Source of the DNA: Macrococcus armenti | GTDB lineage: Bacteria > Bacillota > Bacilli > Staphylococcales > Staphylococcaceae | Assembly (NCBI RefSeq): GCF_020097135.1 | Contig: NZ_CP083608.1 | Coordinates: 558,001-622,000, forward strand | DNA: 64,000 nt | Reading direction: 5' to 3' | In this document: piece by piece, positions 49,675 to 57,423 of the stretch | How the letters are laid out: the number at the start of each line of letters is the position of its first letter | How positions within the stretch are numbered: position 1 is the stretch's first letter | Program-made: the position numbers and the translations under genes | The notes under the pieces: model-generated | Told to the model about the DNA's origin: nothing | Database searches by the model: none | What the model saw: only the letters and a program-made list of their open reading frames with translations

Positions 49675-50622
49675 ATGAATCAACAATTCGAAACACATAT
49701 AGCATACTATATGTGTTTTTTACCATCACAAATCAGTCAGTTAAAGCCATTTACGAATGCAACAGTTTATGAAGACTTAAAACGCATTCATCCATTGAAT
49801 AAAGACGAACCTGAAACGATGGATATCAACGGTAGCGTATATTTCATAATACCGTGTGGAAACTTAAAGCACTATACATTTAAAGATATACGTGCGTTAT
49901 TAAAATGTATCAATAAGTTACAGTCATTACCTGTGCACTTAAAAGTAGATTTAGCTATACTCAAAAATTATTTAAATGACGACTTTATCAATATGATTGA
50001 AGAACTTATTATAAAAAAACAGGGAAAAGTAATTAAACCCCACGTAAACAATGAGGAATATCATCATTCAAGATTAGAAATTGAGCGTTACTTCCCATTA
50101 GCACATGAATATATATTAAATGTTTCAGAATTTATTCATGATCATTCACTGTTAAATATCGTTATTTGCACTGAAGATCATCCGTTGCAGCATGTTGAAC
50201 TGAGCGATGATTACATCAAAATTTTAATTAAAAATCATTATCTGAAAAAAACACGTATTGCATCTAACAATAAATCGATAAATTTAAACTGCAGCGTGCA
50301 GCATTCGGTGCTTTATGATGTGCTGAGCTATGCAAAACAATATAGAAAAACAGCAGTAGTATTTACATCGGAAACACATGAAGAAAAAATCTTAATTACA
50401 GGACATTCATCACAATTTTTAGATGCTGCAATTCATTTAGACTATCCACTCCAATTTAATTATGAATCGGGTGATTATCCCGTTTTAAGTAATGAAAATA
50501 TATTCGCACAACTGCATTATGACTATGAAAAATTTCACTGGATACATATTAATAGTACTTGGCGTTTATACACTTATTTTCAGTATATTATAAATAATTT
50601 TCAAAATAAGGTTGACGTATGA
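49675..50622 (+). CDS. Hypothetical 315-residue soluble protein
   Basis: I recognise no family. The product has no signal peptide or membrane helix and is rich in His, Tyr, Asn and Ile. It has many His-containing patches (RLEIERYFPLAHEYI, FIHDHSLLNIVICTEDHPLQHVE, LQFNYESGDYP) but no motif I can link to an enzyme. I choose ATG 49675 with SD AGAGGTGA; the open frame runs back to 49600 but into yuiB. It is closely spaced with yuiB (10-base gap), so probably co-transcribed. Confidence 0.75.
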   Translation: MNQQFETHIAYYMCFLPSQISQLKPFTNATVYEDLKRIHPLNKDEPETMDINGSVYFIIPCGNLKHYTFKDIRALLKCINKLQSLPVHLKVDLAILKNYLNDDFINMIEELIIKKQGKVIKPHVNNEEYHHSRLEIERYFPLAHEYILNVSEFIHDHSLLNIVICTEDHPLQHVELSDDYIKILIKNHYLKKTRIASNNKSINLNCSVQHSVLYDVLSYAKQYRKTAVVFTSETHEEKILITGHSSQFLDAAIHLDYPLQFNYESGDYPVLSNENIFAQLHYDYEKFHWIHINSTWRLYTYFQYIINNFQNKVDV

Positions 50623-50680
50623 ATAATAATCATTTAGTATGCTAATATACTAAAGGGTTTTTAAGTAAGGGGGTTTTTAT

Positions 50681-51994
50681 ATGAATGCAGTTTTAATTGC
50701 AGTATTAGTAATGGTAGTTTTAAGTTTATGCCGACTGAATGTCGTACTTTCATTGTTTATTGGTGCATTAACTGGAGGATTAATTTCTGGTTTAGGTATT
50801 GATAAAACAATCAGTACATTTTCTGGAGGCATCGTTGATGGTAGTGAAGTAGCATTAAGTTACGCATTACTTGGAGGATTTGCCGCAATATTATCTTATA
50901 GTGGTATAACGGATTATTTTGTTGAGAAAATCATTAACATGTTAAAGAAAGACAACACTGTTAAAACAAGAACAGTTACGAAGATTACGATTTTAGTGTC
51001 TTTAATTATTATGGCATGTATGTCACAAAACATTTTACCTGTGCACATTGCTTTTATCCCGATTATTATTCCGCCGCTTTTAAGTTTATTTAATGAACTG
51101 AAGATCGATAGACGTTTAATTGCGGTAATATTAACTTTTGGACTCAATTTTCCGTATGTTTTATTACCATATGGATTTGGATATATATTTCACGGTATTA
51201 TTAAAAAAGCATTTGATAAAGCAGGACAACCGATTGAACTATCTCAAATTTTCCCTGCAATGATCATTCCTTCTCTAGGGTTCGTCGTCGGCTTACTGAT
51301 TGCGTTTGTTGTATACAGAAAGCCACGTGAATATAAGATGATTCAGTCTAAGGAAGAAACGACGAGAAAAGTGTTAAAACCATATGTTGTATTTATTTCA
51401 ATCGTTGCGATTTTAGCAACATTTATCGTACAGCTGACGACGGAATCAATGATTTTCGGTGCACTTGCAGGTATATTAGTGTTTTTCATCTCGTTTGCAT
51501 TTGACTGGAAGACGCTTGATGATGAACTTGTTTCAGGCATTAAAATTATGGCATATATCGGTGTCGTAATGCTTACCGCTAATGGTTTTGCAAGTGTAAT
51601 GTCAGCGACAGGGGATGTTGAGCGATTAGTTGCAGATATGGTGCACTTTACACACGGTTCTAAAGCGATGACGATATTATTCATGTTAATCGTCGGCTTA
51701 ATCGTAACACTCGGTATCGGCTCATCATTTGCAACGATTCCAATTATTGCAGCATTATTTATTCCGTTAGGGGAATCAATCGGATTATCAACTGCGGCAA
51801 TTATTGCGGTTATCGGTACAGCTGGTGCACTAGGTGATGCGGGTAGCCCGGCAAGTGATTCTACGCTAGGACCGACAGCTGGATTGAATATGGATGGTCA
51901 GCACAATCACATTTGGGATACTTGTGTACCAACATTTGTGCTCTTCAATATTCCACTCATCATTTGTGGATTTATTGCAGCAATGATATTATAG
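50681..51994 (+). CDS. NhaC-like Na+/H+ antiporter family protein (YuiF-like)
   Basis: A 437-residue transporter with about 11-12 hydrophobic helices. It belongs to the ion-transporter families with two inverted repeats; helix-breaking motifs such as SQNILPVHIAFIPIIIPPL and GTAGALGDAGSPASDSTLGPT are NhaC-like. It is annotated in relatives as an Na+/H+ antiporter family protein, and the exact substrate is uncertain, since some YuiF-like proteins may carry amino acids. AAGGGGG precedes the ATG. menI follows after 21 bases. Confidence 0.85.
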   Translation: MNAVLIAVLVMVVLSLCRLNVVLSLFIGALTGGLISGLGIDKTISTFSGGIVDGSEVALSYALLGGFAAILSYSGITDYFVEKIINMLKKDNTVKTRTVTKITILVSLIIMACMSQNILPVHIAFIPIIIPPLLSLFNELKIDRRLIAVILTFGLNFPYVLLPYGFGYIFHGIIKKAFDKAGQPIELSQIFPAMIIPSLGFVVGLLIAFVVYRKPREYKMIQSKEETTRKVLKPYVVFISIVAILATFIVQLTTESMIFGALAGILVFFISFAFDWKTLDDELVSGIKIMAYIGVVMLTANGFASVMSATGDVERLVADMVHFTHGSKAMTILFMLIVGLIVTLGIGSSFATIPIIAALFIPLGESIGLSTAAIIAVIGTAGALGDAGSPASDSTLGPTAGLNMDGQHNHIWDTCVPTFVLFNIPLIICGFIAAMIL

Positions 51995-52015
51995 TGGAAA
52001 ACGAATGGAGTTAAT

Positions 52016-52411
52016 ATGGAAAGTATTCATCAATTATTTAAACAGAACAACTTAATGAAGCACCTGAAAATGAAGTTTCAGTCGTTTGACGGGGAAGTCG
52101 TAATAATTTCGATGCCTGTATCAGATGAAGTTACACAGCCATTTGGCTATTTACATGGAGGTGCTACAGTTGCATTATGTGAAACTGCTGCATCACTCGG
52201 TTCAAATTTACTGACGGATAAGGATGAAATTCCATTAGGTCTTGAAATTAATGCGAATCATATTCGAAGTGTAAATAGTGGGACAGTGGAAGTTAAAGCG
52301 AGAATCATTCATAAAGGGCGTCAAACACATATTTGGCAAATGGAAGTCATGCAAGGTGAAACATTGATTTGTATCAGTCGTGCAACGATTGCAATAAAGC
52401 ACAAAAAATAA
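52016..52411 (+). CDS. menI: MenI, 1,4-dihydroxy-2-naphthoyl-CoA thioesterase (hotdog)
   Basis: A 131-residue PaaI-type hotdog thioesterase, very similar to B. subtilis MenI/YuxO. The shared motif is VTQPFGYLHGGATVALCETAASLGS (from QPFGYLHGGA), with the catalytic Glu in the long helix. The LEINANHIRSVNSGTV segment is also diagnostic. MenI releases DHNA for menaquinone synthesis, which suits the nearby NADH:quinone oxidoreductases. The neighbouring mnh/mrp operon has the same relation to yuxO in Bacillus. Confidence 0.9.
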   Translation: MESIHQLFKQNNLMKHLKMKFQSFDGEVVIISMPVSDEVTQPFGYLHGGATVALCETAASLGSNLLTDKDEIPLGLEINANHIRSVNSGTVEVKARIIHKGRQTHIWQMEVMQGETLICISRATIAIKHKK

Positions 52412-52415
52412 AAGA

Positions 52416-52471
52416 GGCTGGACCAAAAGTGTTCTGCCACAAGCAAAAACCGAGCAAAACTAATAAATCGC
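52416..52471. repeat. Left arm of a long imperfect inverted repeat
   Basis: GGCTGGACCAAAAGT...GCCACAAGCAAAAACCGAGCAAAACTAATAAATC-like sequence is the reverse complement, with short indels, of 53980-54035. It follows menI by a few bases and starts with the GAGGCTGG that opens many staphylococcal intergenic repeats. The two arms were probably adjacent before the insertion sequence arrived. Confidence 0.8.
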
Positions 52472-52502
52472 TCTTTGTAGTGAACCCTAAAAGTTAGACT
52501 AT

Positions 52503-52532
52503 TTGGAATGGAGAAATCCATTCCATTTTTTT
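52503..52532 (+). terminator. Terminator hairpin at the left end of the IS
   Basis: TGGAATGGA and TCCATTCCA form a 9-bp stem with a GAAA loop, then seven T. On the plus strand it would stop transcripts entering the IS from the menI side. Confidence 0.8.
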
Positions 52533-53478
52533 ATGCAATTTTTACATTTAGTCTACTTTCTCTGAACCCTATCGGGCTCTTCCATTCTAATTTTGATTTA
52601 ATTCGCTTATTGTTGTAATACCATATATAATTTTCAATTGCTGCTTCAAGTTGTTCATAACTTTCATAAACTTTTCCGTAGAATATTTCCTGTTTTAAAA
52701 TACTGAAAAAGCTCTCCATCGGCGAGTTATCCAGACAATTTCCCTTACGGGACATACTCTGAAATATTTTATTATCTTTAAGCTTTTGCCTATATTTTTT
52801 CATCTGATAAGCCCAACCTTGATCGCTATGAAAAGTTCTTCTAAACTCACATGCATCTGTTAATGCCACAGCTTTTGTAAGTGCTGACATAATACCTTCT
52901 GCATTTGGCTTTTTGGATATACTATATGAGATAATTTCTCTATTAAACAAATCCATAAATGGGTCAAGATAAAGCTTCCCAGTACAAATTAAACCATTTT
53001 CATTAAGATAATGGTATTTAAACTCTGATGTATCTGTAGTTATTTTCTGATAGGGAATATTTGTATCAAACCTACGGTTAACCAAATTATCAGCGATACG
53101 GCCAATTTTTCCTTTGTAGGATGAATATTTTCTATTTTTTCTAGTAAATGAGATTGATTTTAAATTCAATTTACTCATGATTCTCTGAACTTTCTTGTGA
53201 TTAATAATATATCCTCTATTTCTAAGTTCACCTGTAATCCTTCTGTAGCCATAATTCATGGCGTTTTCCTCAAAAATTTCCTTTATTTGATTTTCTATTT
53301 TCTGATCCTTATTTTCTTTATCAAACTGCTTCTGCCAATACATATATGTAGATTTTGGGAATTTCAGTGCTTCAAGGACAATGTTTAATTTGAAATCTTT
53401 TCGGAGCTCTTTAATGACTCTTGATTCGATTTTAGCAGTCGGTTCGGTATACTTATCCCTGAAGCTTTCAACTTTTTT
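52531..53478 (-). CDS. IS150-type transposase OrfB, DDE domain (made by -1 frameshift)
   Basis: The catalytic half of the transposase. An ATG-started frame runs 53343-52531 (270 residues), but the frame is open back to the slippery site at 53478. That supports an OrfAB fusion, as in other IS3 elements. The DDE residues are visible: Asp in TTDTSEFKYH, Asp in FHSDQGWAYQ and Glu in NSPMESFFSILKQE. The HTH_21 region EENAMNYGYRRIT is intact. No frameshift or stop interrupts it, so the copy may be active. Confidence 0.9.
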   Translation of the reverse strand, partial: KKVESFRDKYTEPTAKIESRVIKELRKDFKLNIVLEALKFPKSTYMYWQKQFDKENKDQKIENQIKEIFEENAMNYGYRRITGELRNRGYIINHKKVQRIMSKLNLKSISFTRKNRKYSSYKGKIGRIADNLVNRRFDTNIPYQKITTDTSEFKYHYLNENGLICTGKLYLDPFMDLFNREIISYSISKKPNAEGIMSALTKAVALTDACEFRRTFHSDQGWAYQMKKYRQKLKDNKIFQSMSRKGNCLDNSPMESFFSILKQEIFYGKVYESYEQLEAAIENYIWYYNNKRIKSKLEWKSPIGFRESRLNVKIA

Positions 53479-53927
53479 ATATAGGCAAGTTCAGCTCTTA
53501 AAAGTTCATTTTCATGTTCAATTTTTTTCACATAGTCACTATTACTATTATTAATTTTTTTCTTCTTCATAGATGGACTTCCTTTCTTCTTTTCAGACAA
53601 TCCATCAATACCATGCTTATTATAAGCATTCACCCAAGAAGATATAAGAGATGGATTATTAATACGGAATTTGGTTGAAGTAATACTTAATGAAGCATTA
53701 TTCTCTTTCATCCATCTCAGTATAACAATCTTATCCTCTAAACTGTATTTATTCTTACTTCTTTTTCTTTCTAACCCTTCAATGCCGAAGGCACTATATG
53801 CTCTATACCAATCTCTAACCATAGAGCGACTTATACCATTACGCTTACCAACAACACTGAATCCACCTGTGCCATTAATATATTCAATTACGATTTTCAG
53901 CTTGAATTCCAAATCATATTTAGCCAA
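53385..53927 (-). CDS. IS150-type OrfA, DNA-binding helix-turn-helix protein
   Basis: A 180-residue protein with two HTH units (about 14-50, GGFSVVGKRNGISRSMVRDW, and about 67-105) and a leucine-zipper-like segment (KKIEHENELLRAELAYIKKL) before the frameshift. I prefer TTG at 53927, which gives (M)AKYDLEFKLKIVIEY and has GGGGTG six bases upstream. The GTG at 53936 lies inside that SD. The SD is in the hairpin at the IS end. Confidence 0.88.
   Translation of the reverse strand: MAKYDLEFKLKIVIEYINGTGGFSVVGKRNGISRSMVRDWYRAYSAFGIEGLERKRSKNKYSLEDKIVILRWMKENNASLSITSTKFRINNPSLISSWVNAYNKHGIDGLSEKKKGSPSMKKKKINNSNSDYVKKIEHENELLRAELAYIKKLKASGISIPNRLLKSNQESLKSSEKISN
53472..53478 (-). promoter_or_regulatory. 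Programmed -1 frameshift site A-AAA-AAG
   Basis: On the minus strand the orfA reading frame is A AAA AAG. A -1 slip moves ribosomes into the orfB frame, which is open from here to its stop at 52531. This is the standard heptamer of the IS3 family. Confidence 0.88.
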
Positions 53928-53933
53928 ATAAAA

Positions 53934-53972
53934 CACCCCAAAAGTTAGATTTTAAGTCTAACTTTTGGGGTG
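53934..53972. repeat. 16-bp-arm hairpin at the IS right end
   Basis: CACCCCAAAAGTTAGA (53934-53949) and its exact reverse complement (53957-53972) flank a 7-base loop. The outer arm is the terminal repeat and the inner arm is a direct third copy of it. On a transposase-sense transcript entering from outside, the hairpin would bury the GGGGTG SD of orfA. Confidence 0.85.
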
Positions 53973-53979
53973 CACCACA

Positions 53980-54035
53980 CTTTGATTTATAGTTTTTGTT
54001 CGGTTTTTGTCTTAGTGGCAACTTTTGTTCCGCCG
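53980..54035. repeat. Right arm of the long imperfect inverted repeat
   Basis: Read as its reverse complement, this stretch is GGCGGAACAAAAGTTGCCACTAAG followed by CAAAAACCGAACAAAAACTATAAATC. It matches 52416-52471 with small indels. It follows the mnhG end, so the arms probably formed a bidirectional terminator-like palindrome between menI and mnhG. Confidence 0.8.
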
Positions 54036-54086
54036 TTTCGTCTGTTAATCGAAAGTAGATTGAAACTTATGTCTGGATCTGTTTTG

Positions 54087-54428
54087 TTATTTCTGTTCCT
54101 TTAAATCATCTCTAATCGTGCTATTTGTATACTTTGTACCGCTGTAATATGCGCTACGCATAATTATATGTGAACCGATTGGACCTGTCGTAAAGATAAA
54201 CAATATCGCAAGGATTAACGTCGGTTCAAAATGGTGATCTCTCGCTAAGAAAAAGAGAAAGACACCAAACATCATAAACATAACACCAAGCGTAGATGAC
54301 TTACCTGCTGCATGCGCTCTCGTGTACACATCCGGGAGTCTGATCAACCCAATAGCACTCACACAAGATAGCAATGCACCGATCATAATAAAGATGATGC
54401 TAGTGATTTGTACGATTGTTTCGATCAT
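54087..54428 (-). CDS. mnhG: MnhG, Na+/H+ antiporter subunit G
   Basis: A 113-residue membrane subunit with three helices, of the MrpG/PhaG family (RLPDVYTRAHAAGKSSTLGVM is diagnostic). It is part of the seven-subunit Mrp complex that exports Na+ in exchange for H+. Its ATG lies 29 bases inside the end of mnhF, with AGGAGAG upstream. It is the last gene of the mnhABCDEFG operon on the minus strand. Confidence 0.95.
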   Translation of the reverse strand: MIETIVQITSIIFIMIGALLSCVSAIGLIRLPDVYTRAHAAGKSSTLGVMFMMFGVFLFFLARDHHFEPTLILAILFIFTTGPIGSHIIMRSAYYSGTKYTNSTIRDDLKEQK

Positions 54429-54702
54429 ATTCTACAATCTCTCCTTTTTGTATAAACTTCGCAAATGCAGTCGTTCCTAAAAATGCAAGTACCGCAAGCA
54501 GCATAATAATGCTGATGAAATATTTTGTGTTAAGTAATACAGAGAATAGCGCAATCATCGCCATTAATGATATACCAAGTGCATCTAGTGCAACGACGCG
54601 ATCTGCAAGTGCTGGACCTTTAATAACGCGATACAATATACCGAGCATCGCAAAAGAAACTAGCATCAATGCAATTATTACAATTATATCCATGTTGATC
54701 AT
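54400..54702 (-). CDS. mnhF: MnhF, Na+/H+ antiporter subunit F
   Basis: A 100-residue subunit with three membrane helices; VIKGPALADRVVALDALG is the MrpF hallmark. I choose the ATG at 54702, which follows AAAGGAG and overlaps the mnhE stop by four bases. The longer open frame to 54756 would lie inside mnhE. It overlaps mnhG at its 3' end. Confidence 0.94.
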   Translation of the reverse strand: MINMDIIVIIALMLVSFAMLGILYRVIKGPALADRVVALDALGISLMAMIALFSVLLNTKYFISIIMLLAVLAFLGTTAFAKFIQKGEIVEYDRNNRTNH

Positions 54703-55178
54703 TGTATACCAATCTCCTTTATCGCTTTTTCGAATGAATGTTTTATTGATGCACATTCAGATTCAATATCACTGAAGTCTATTGAATGAATGTATAACTT
54801 TGATTTATCATCACTAACCGCAACAACGACAGTTCCCGGCGTTAAAGTAATTAAAAGTGATAGTAAACTAATTTCCCAGTCTTTTCTTAAATCTGTTTCA
54901 TACGTGAAAAATGCCGGTTTAATATTAATTTTAGGTGCCATTACAATCTTTAGTACGCCGATATTTGCTTTAAACAGTTCGATAATAAATATCGTAAATA
55001 ATCGTAGTACTTTTAAAAAAGGAATTAAGTAAAAGCCACCAGGTAAAAATGGGCGCATGACATAAATTGCACATAGTCCAAATAAATATCCAAGAATTAA
55101 GTTACCGAGTGATGCAGAACCAGTCATAATAACCCACATAATCATAAGACCGATGTGAATAATTAATTGTATCGCCAT
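54699..55178 (-). CDS. mnhE: MnhE, Na+/H+ antiporter subunit E
   Basis: A 159-residue subunit with N-terminal membrane segments (about 5-45, 55-75) and a cytosolic C-terminal domain. LITLTPGTVVVAVSDDKSKLYIHSIDF (from LITLTPGTVV) is the MrpE signature. It starts one base after the mnhD stop codon region (55180) and its end overlaps mnhF by four bases. Confidence 0.95.
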   Translation of the reverse strand: MAIQLIIHIGLMIMWVIMTGSASLGNLILGYLFGLCAIYVMRPFLPGGFYLIPFLKVLRLFTIFIIELFKANIGVLKIVMAPKINIKPAFFTYETDLRKDWEISLLSLLITLTPGTVVVAVSDDKSKLYIHSIDFSDIESECASIKHSFEKAIKEIGIQ

Positions 55179-55179
55179 A

Positions 55180-56658
55180 TTATTTCACCCCCAGAGCTTT
55201 TACGTAAGTCACTGGATCGTATAAATGTTCTGCTGCTTGAGCAATAAAGGGATAGAGTTGTTCACTGCCCACTCCAAATAGTACAGCAATCGCAGTCATA
55301 ATTACTGAAGCGACTAACGTTTTATAATATGGTTCAGGATGATAAACTTTGTTTTTATCATCACCGAAGAATACCATAATAAAAATTTTAATAACAGATA
55401 GAAGTACAACGAGACTACTGATCAGAATAATGATTGCACTCCATGTATAACCTTCCATAAATGCTGCTTTCACGATAAAATATTTGCCGAAGAAGCCACT
55501 TAGTGGTGGTATACCTGCGAGACTTAAAGCTGCAATAAAGAATGTCCAGCCAAGCACTGGGTAACGTTTAATTAAACCACCAATATTTCTAATATCTGTT
55601 TCACCAGTAATCTTGATGATAACACCTACGAGCATGAATAGGCTCGCTTTAATAATCATATCGTGCAGTAAGTAATATATACCGCCAATAGTTGATTCCT
55701 TCGTGAAAATTACGATTCCCATAATGATGACACCAACAGCAATCATTATGTTATAGATAATGATCTTCTTCATATCAAAGTATGCTAATGCTCCGATACA
55801 GCCGAATATAATCGTTAATAAACTTAGTACTAATAATACGTTCGTTACGACCGGACCTGAGTAGCTGAAAAATAAGCTGTATGTTCTGTAGATTGCATAT
55901 ACACCAACTTTAGTTAATAACGCACCGAATAACGCAAGAATCGGTATTGGTGGTGCGTAGTACGCTCCAGGTAACCAGAAATAAAGCGGAAACATTCCGG
56001 CTTTCGTTGCAAAGATAAAGATAAACAATATTGAAATTACAACGATAATATCCTGATTTTCAATTGTAGATATACGTTTACTAATATCTGCCATGTTCAG
56101 TGAACCGATGACAGAGTATAACATACCTATAGCAAGTACAAAGAACGCTGAAGAAGTTACGTTTATTAAAATATACTTAATACTTTCCTGCAGCTGAATT
56201 TTCGTACCTCCGATAATCATCAGTACATAAGATGAAATTAAGAACACTTCAAAGAATACGAATAAGTTAAAAATATCACCAGTCGTAAATGCACCGTTAA
56301 GACCTGCCAGCATAAACATTACTGACGTGTAGTAATAATAAGTTTCACGGTCTTTACCGATTGTCTGATAAGAATAAAATATCATGACTAGCGTTATTAA
56401 CGATGTCGTAACAACGAGTAAGCTTGAAAACATATCACTGACGAGAACGATACTGTATGGTACTTTCCAGTTTCCGAGCTCAAGATACGTTGTGCCATTA
56501 CGATATACGTGTACGAACTGAATCATTGCACTTATAAATGTAATTAATGTTCCGAAAAACGCAACCATTCGTTTAATAATCGGACGCTTCCCGATTAATA
56601 TTAATATAATTGCAGTAATTGCTGGTATGATTATCGGCATTACAACTAAATTACTCAT
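55180..56658 (-). CDS. mnhD: MnhD, Na+/H+ antiporter subunit D
   Basis: A 492-residue protein homologous to complex I antiporter-like subunits (NuoN/M). About 14 membrane helices are predicted. The trans-membrane lysines lie in [19 protein letters not shown], and [26 protein letters not shown] sequence appears as [13 protein letters not shown]. It takes part in proton translocation. Its ATG overlaps the end of mnhC by eight bases. Confidence 0.96.
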   Translation of the reverse strand: MSNLVVMPIIIPAITAIILILIGKRPIIKRMVAFFGTLITFISAMIQFVHVYRNGTTYLELGNWKVPYSIVLVSDMFSSLLVVTTSLITLVMIFYSYQTIGKDRETYYYYTSVMFMLAGLNGAFTTGDIFNLFVFFEVFLISSYVLMIIGGTKIQLQESIKYILINVTSSAFFVLAIGMLYSVIGSLNMADISKRISTIENQDIIVVISILFIFIFATKAGMFPLYFWLPGAYYAPPIPILALFGALLTKVGVYAIYRTYSLFFSYSGPVVTNVLLVLSLLTIIFGCIGALAYFDMKKIIIYNIMIAVGVIIMGIVIFTKESTIGGIYYLLHDMIIKASLFMLVGVIIKITGETDIRNIGGLIKRYPVLGWTFFIAALSLAGIPPLSGFFGKYFIVKAAFMEGYTWSAIIILISSLVVLLSVIKIFIMVFFGDDKNKVYHPEPYYKTLVASVIMTAIAVLFGVGSEQLYPFIAQAAEHLYDPVTYVKALGVK

Positions 56659-56992
56659 CGTCTGGCACCCCCTTGTAATCTGCTACATTATCAGTGCCGA
56701 GTTCTTTATAGCTACGGAATGCAAGCACGAGAAAGAATGCAGTAACCGCAAAGCTAATAACGATTGCTGTTAATATGAGTGCCTGCGGTATTGGATCGAC
56801 ATATTCTTTGTTCCCACCGGTAAAGATTGGTGAGGCTGCATTTTTTAGCGTCCCACTCGTAAGTAATAGCAAGTTTACAGCGTGAGAAATAATCGATGAA
56901 CCGATAATAATTCTAAGCAAACTTTTAGAAAGAATTAAATAGACGCCAGCAGCTACAAGAATGCCACTTAATATAATAATTAATATTTCCAT
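56651..56992 (-). CDS. mnhC: MnhC, Na+/H+ antiporter subunit C
   Basis: A 113-residue subunit homologous to NuoK, with three membrane helices. The motif [19 protein letters not shown] lies at about 31-49 and [19 protein letters not shown] at about 67-85. Its start codon and the mnhB stop share bases at 56992, so translation is coupled. Confidence 0.96.
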   Translation of the reverse strand: MEILIIILSGILVAAGVYLILSKSLLRIIIGSSIISHAVNLLLLTSGTLKNAASPIFTGGNKEYVDPIPQALILTAIVISFAVTAFFLVLAFRSYKELGTDNVADYKGVPDDE

Positions 56993-57423
56993 TATTCATT
57001 CTCTCCAATCGTTAATATTATCGTTATCGTCGTACCGATTACGACGAGCATAACACCGATATCAAAAAATAATGCAGTATGATAGTGAATGTTTCCGATT
57101 ACAGGTATATAGAGCTCTCCGAATGAATGCGTAAAAAATGGTTTGCCCTGAAATATACTCACAAGCGGTGTAGCAAAACAGAATATAAGCCCGATACCTA
57201 TCATTTTCTTAAAATCAATCGGAAAAATTTGATATAACGTTTTAATATCATATGCAATTAAGATTATAAGTAAAGCAGCAGACAGTAACAAACCGCCGAC
57301 GAAACCACCACCAGGCAAGTAGTGACCATTCATAAATATAGAGAATGCGAACATTACAATAATGAAGAACACGACGAGCGTACAAAATTGTAATATCACA
57401 TCATTATCGTGTTGTTTCTTCAT
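56992..57423 (-). CDS. mnhB: MnhB, Na+/H+ antiporter subunit B
   Basis: A 143-residue subunit with four membrane helices; [19 protein letters not shown] is the MrpB hallmark. I choose the ATG at 57423, eight bases after GAGAGG. The GTG at 57432 overlaps that SD. Its 5' end overlaps mnhA by 20 bases. Confidence 0.94.
   Translation of the reverse strand: MKKQHDNDVILQFCTLVVFFIIVMFAFSIFMNGHYLPGGGFVGGLLLSAALLIILIAYDIKTLYQIFPIDFKKMIGIGLIFCFATPLVSIFQGKPFFTHSFGELYIPVIGNIHYHTALFFDIGVMLVVIGTTITIILTIGENE

Larger units (their letters stand above)
52481..53974 (-). mobile_element. IS3-family element, IS150 group, intact
   Basis: The 1494-bp element has terminal inverted repeats. Its left end opens TGAACCCTAAAAGTTAGACT (52481-52500), and the right end, read inward, TGCACCCCAAAAGTTAGACT (53955-53974): 18 of 20 bases agree, with TG/CA tips. 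orfA and orfB are open and linked by a slippery heptamer. No 3- or 4-base target duplication is seen at the edges (GTAG versus CCAC). A terminator hairpin sits at the left end and a 16-bp hairpin at the right. Confidence 0.9.

Noticed and set aside
52471-53980. Target-site duplication at the insertion sequence
   Set aside because: The bases outside the tips (GTAG and CCAC) are not repeats of each other in either 3- or 4-base register.
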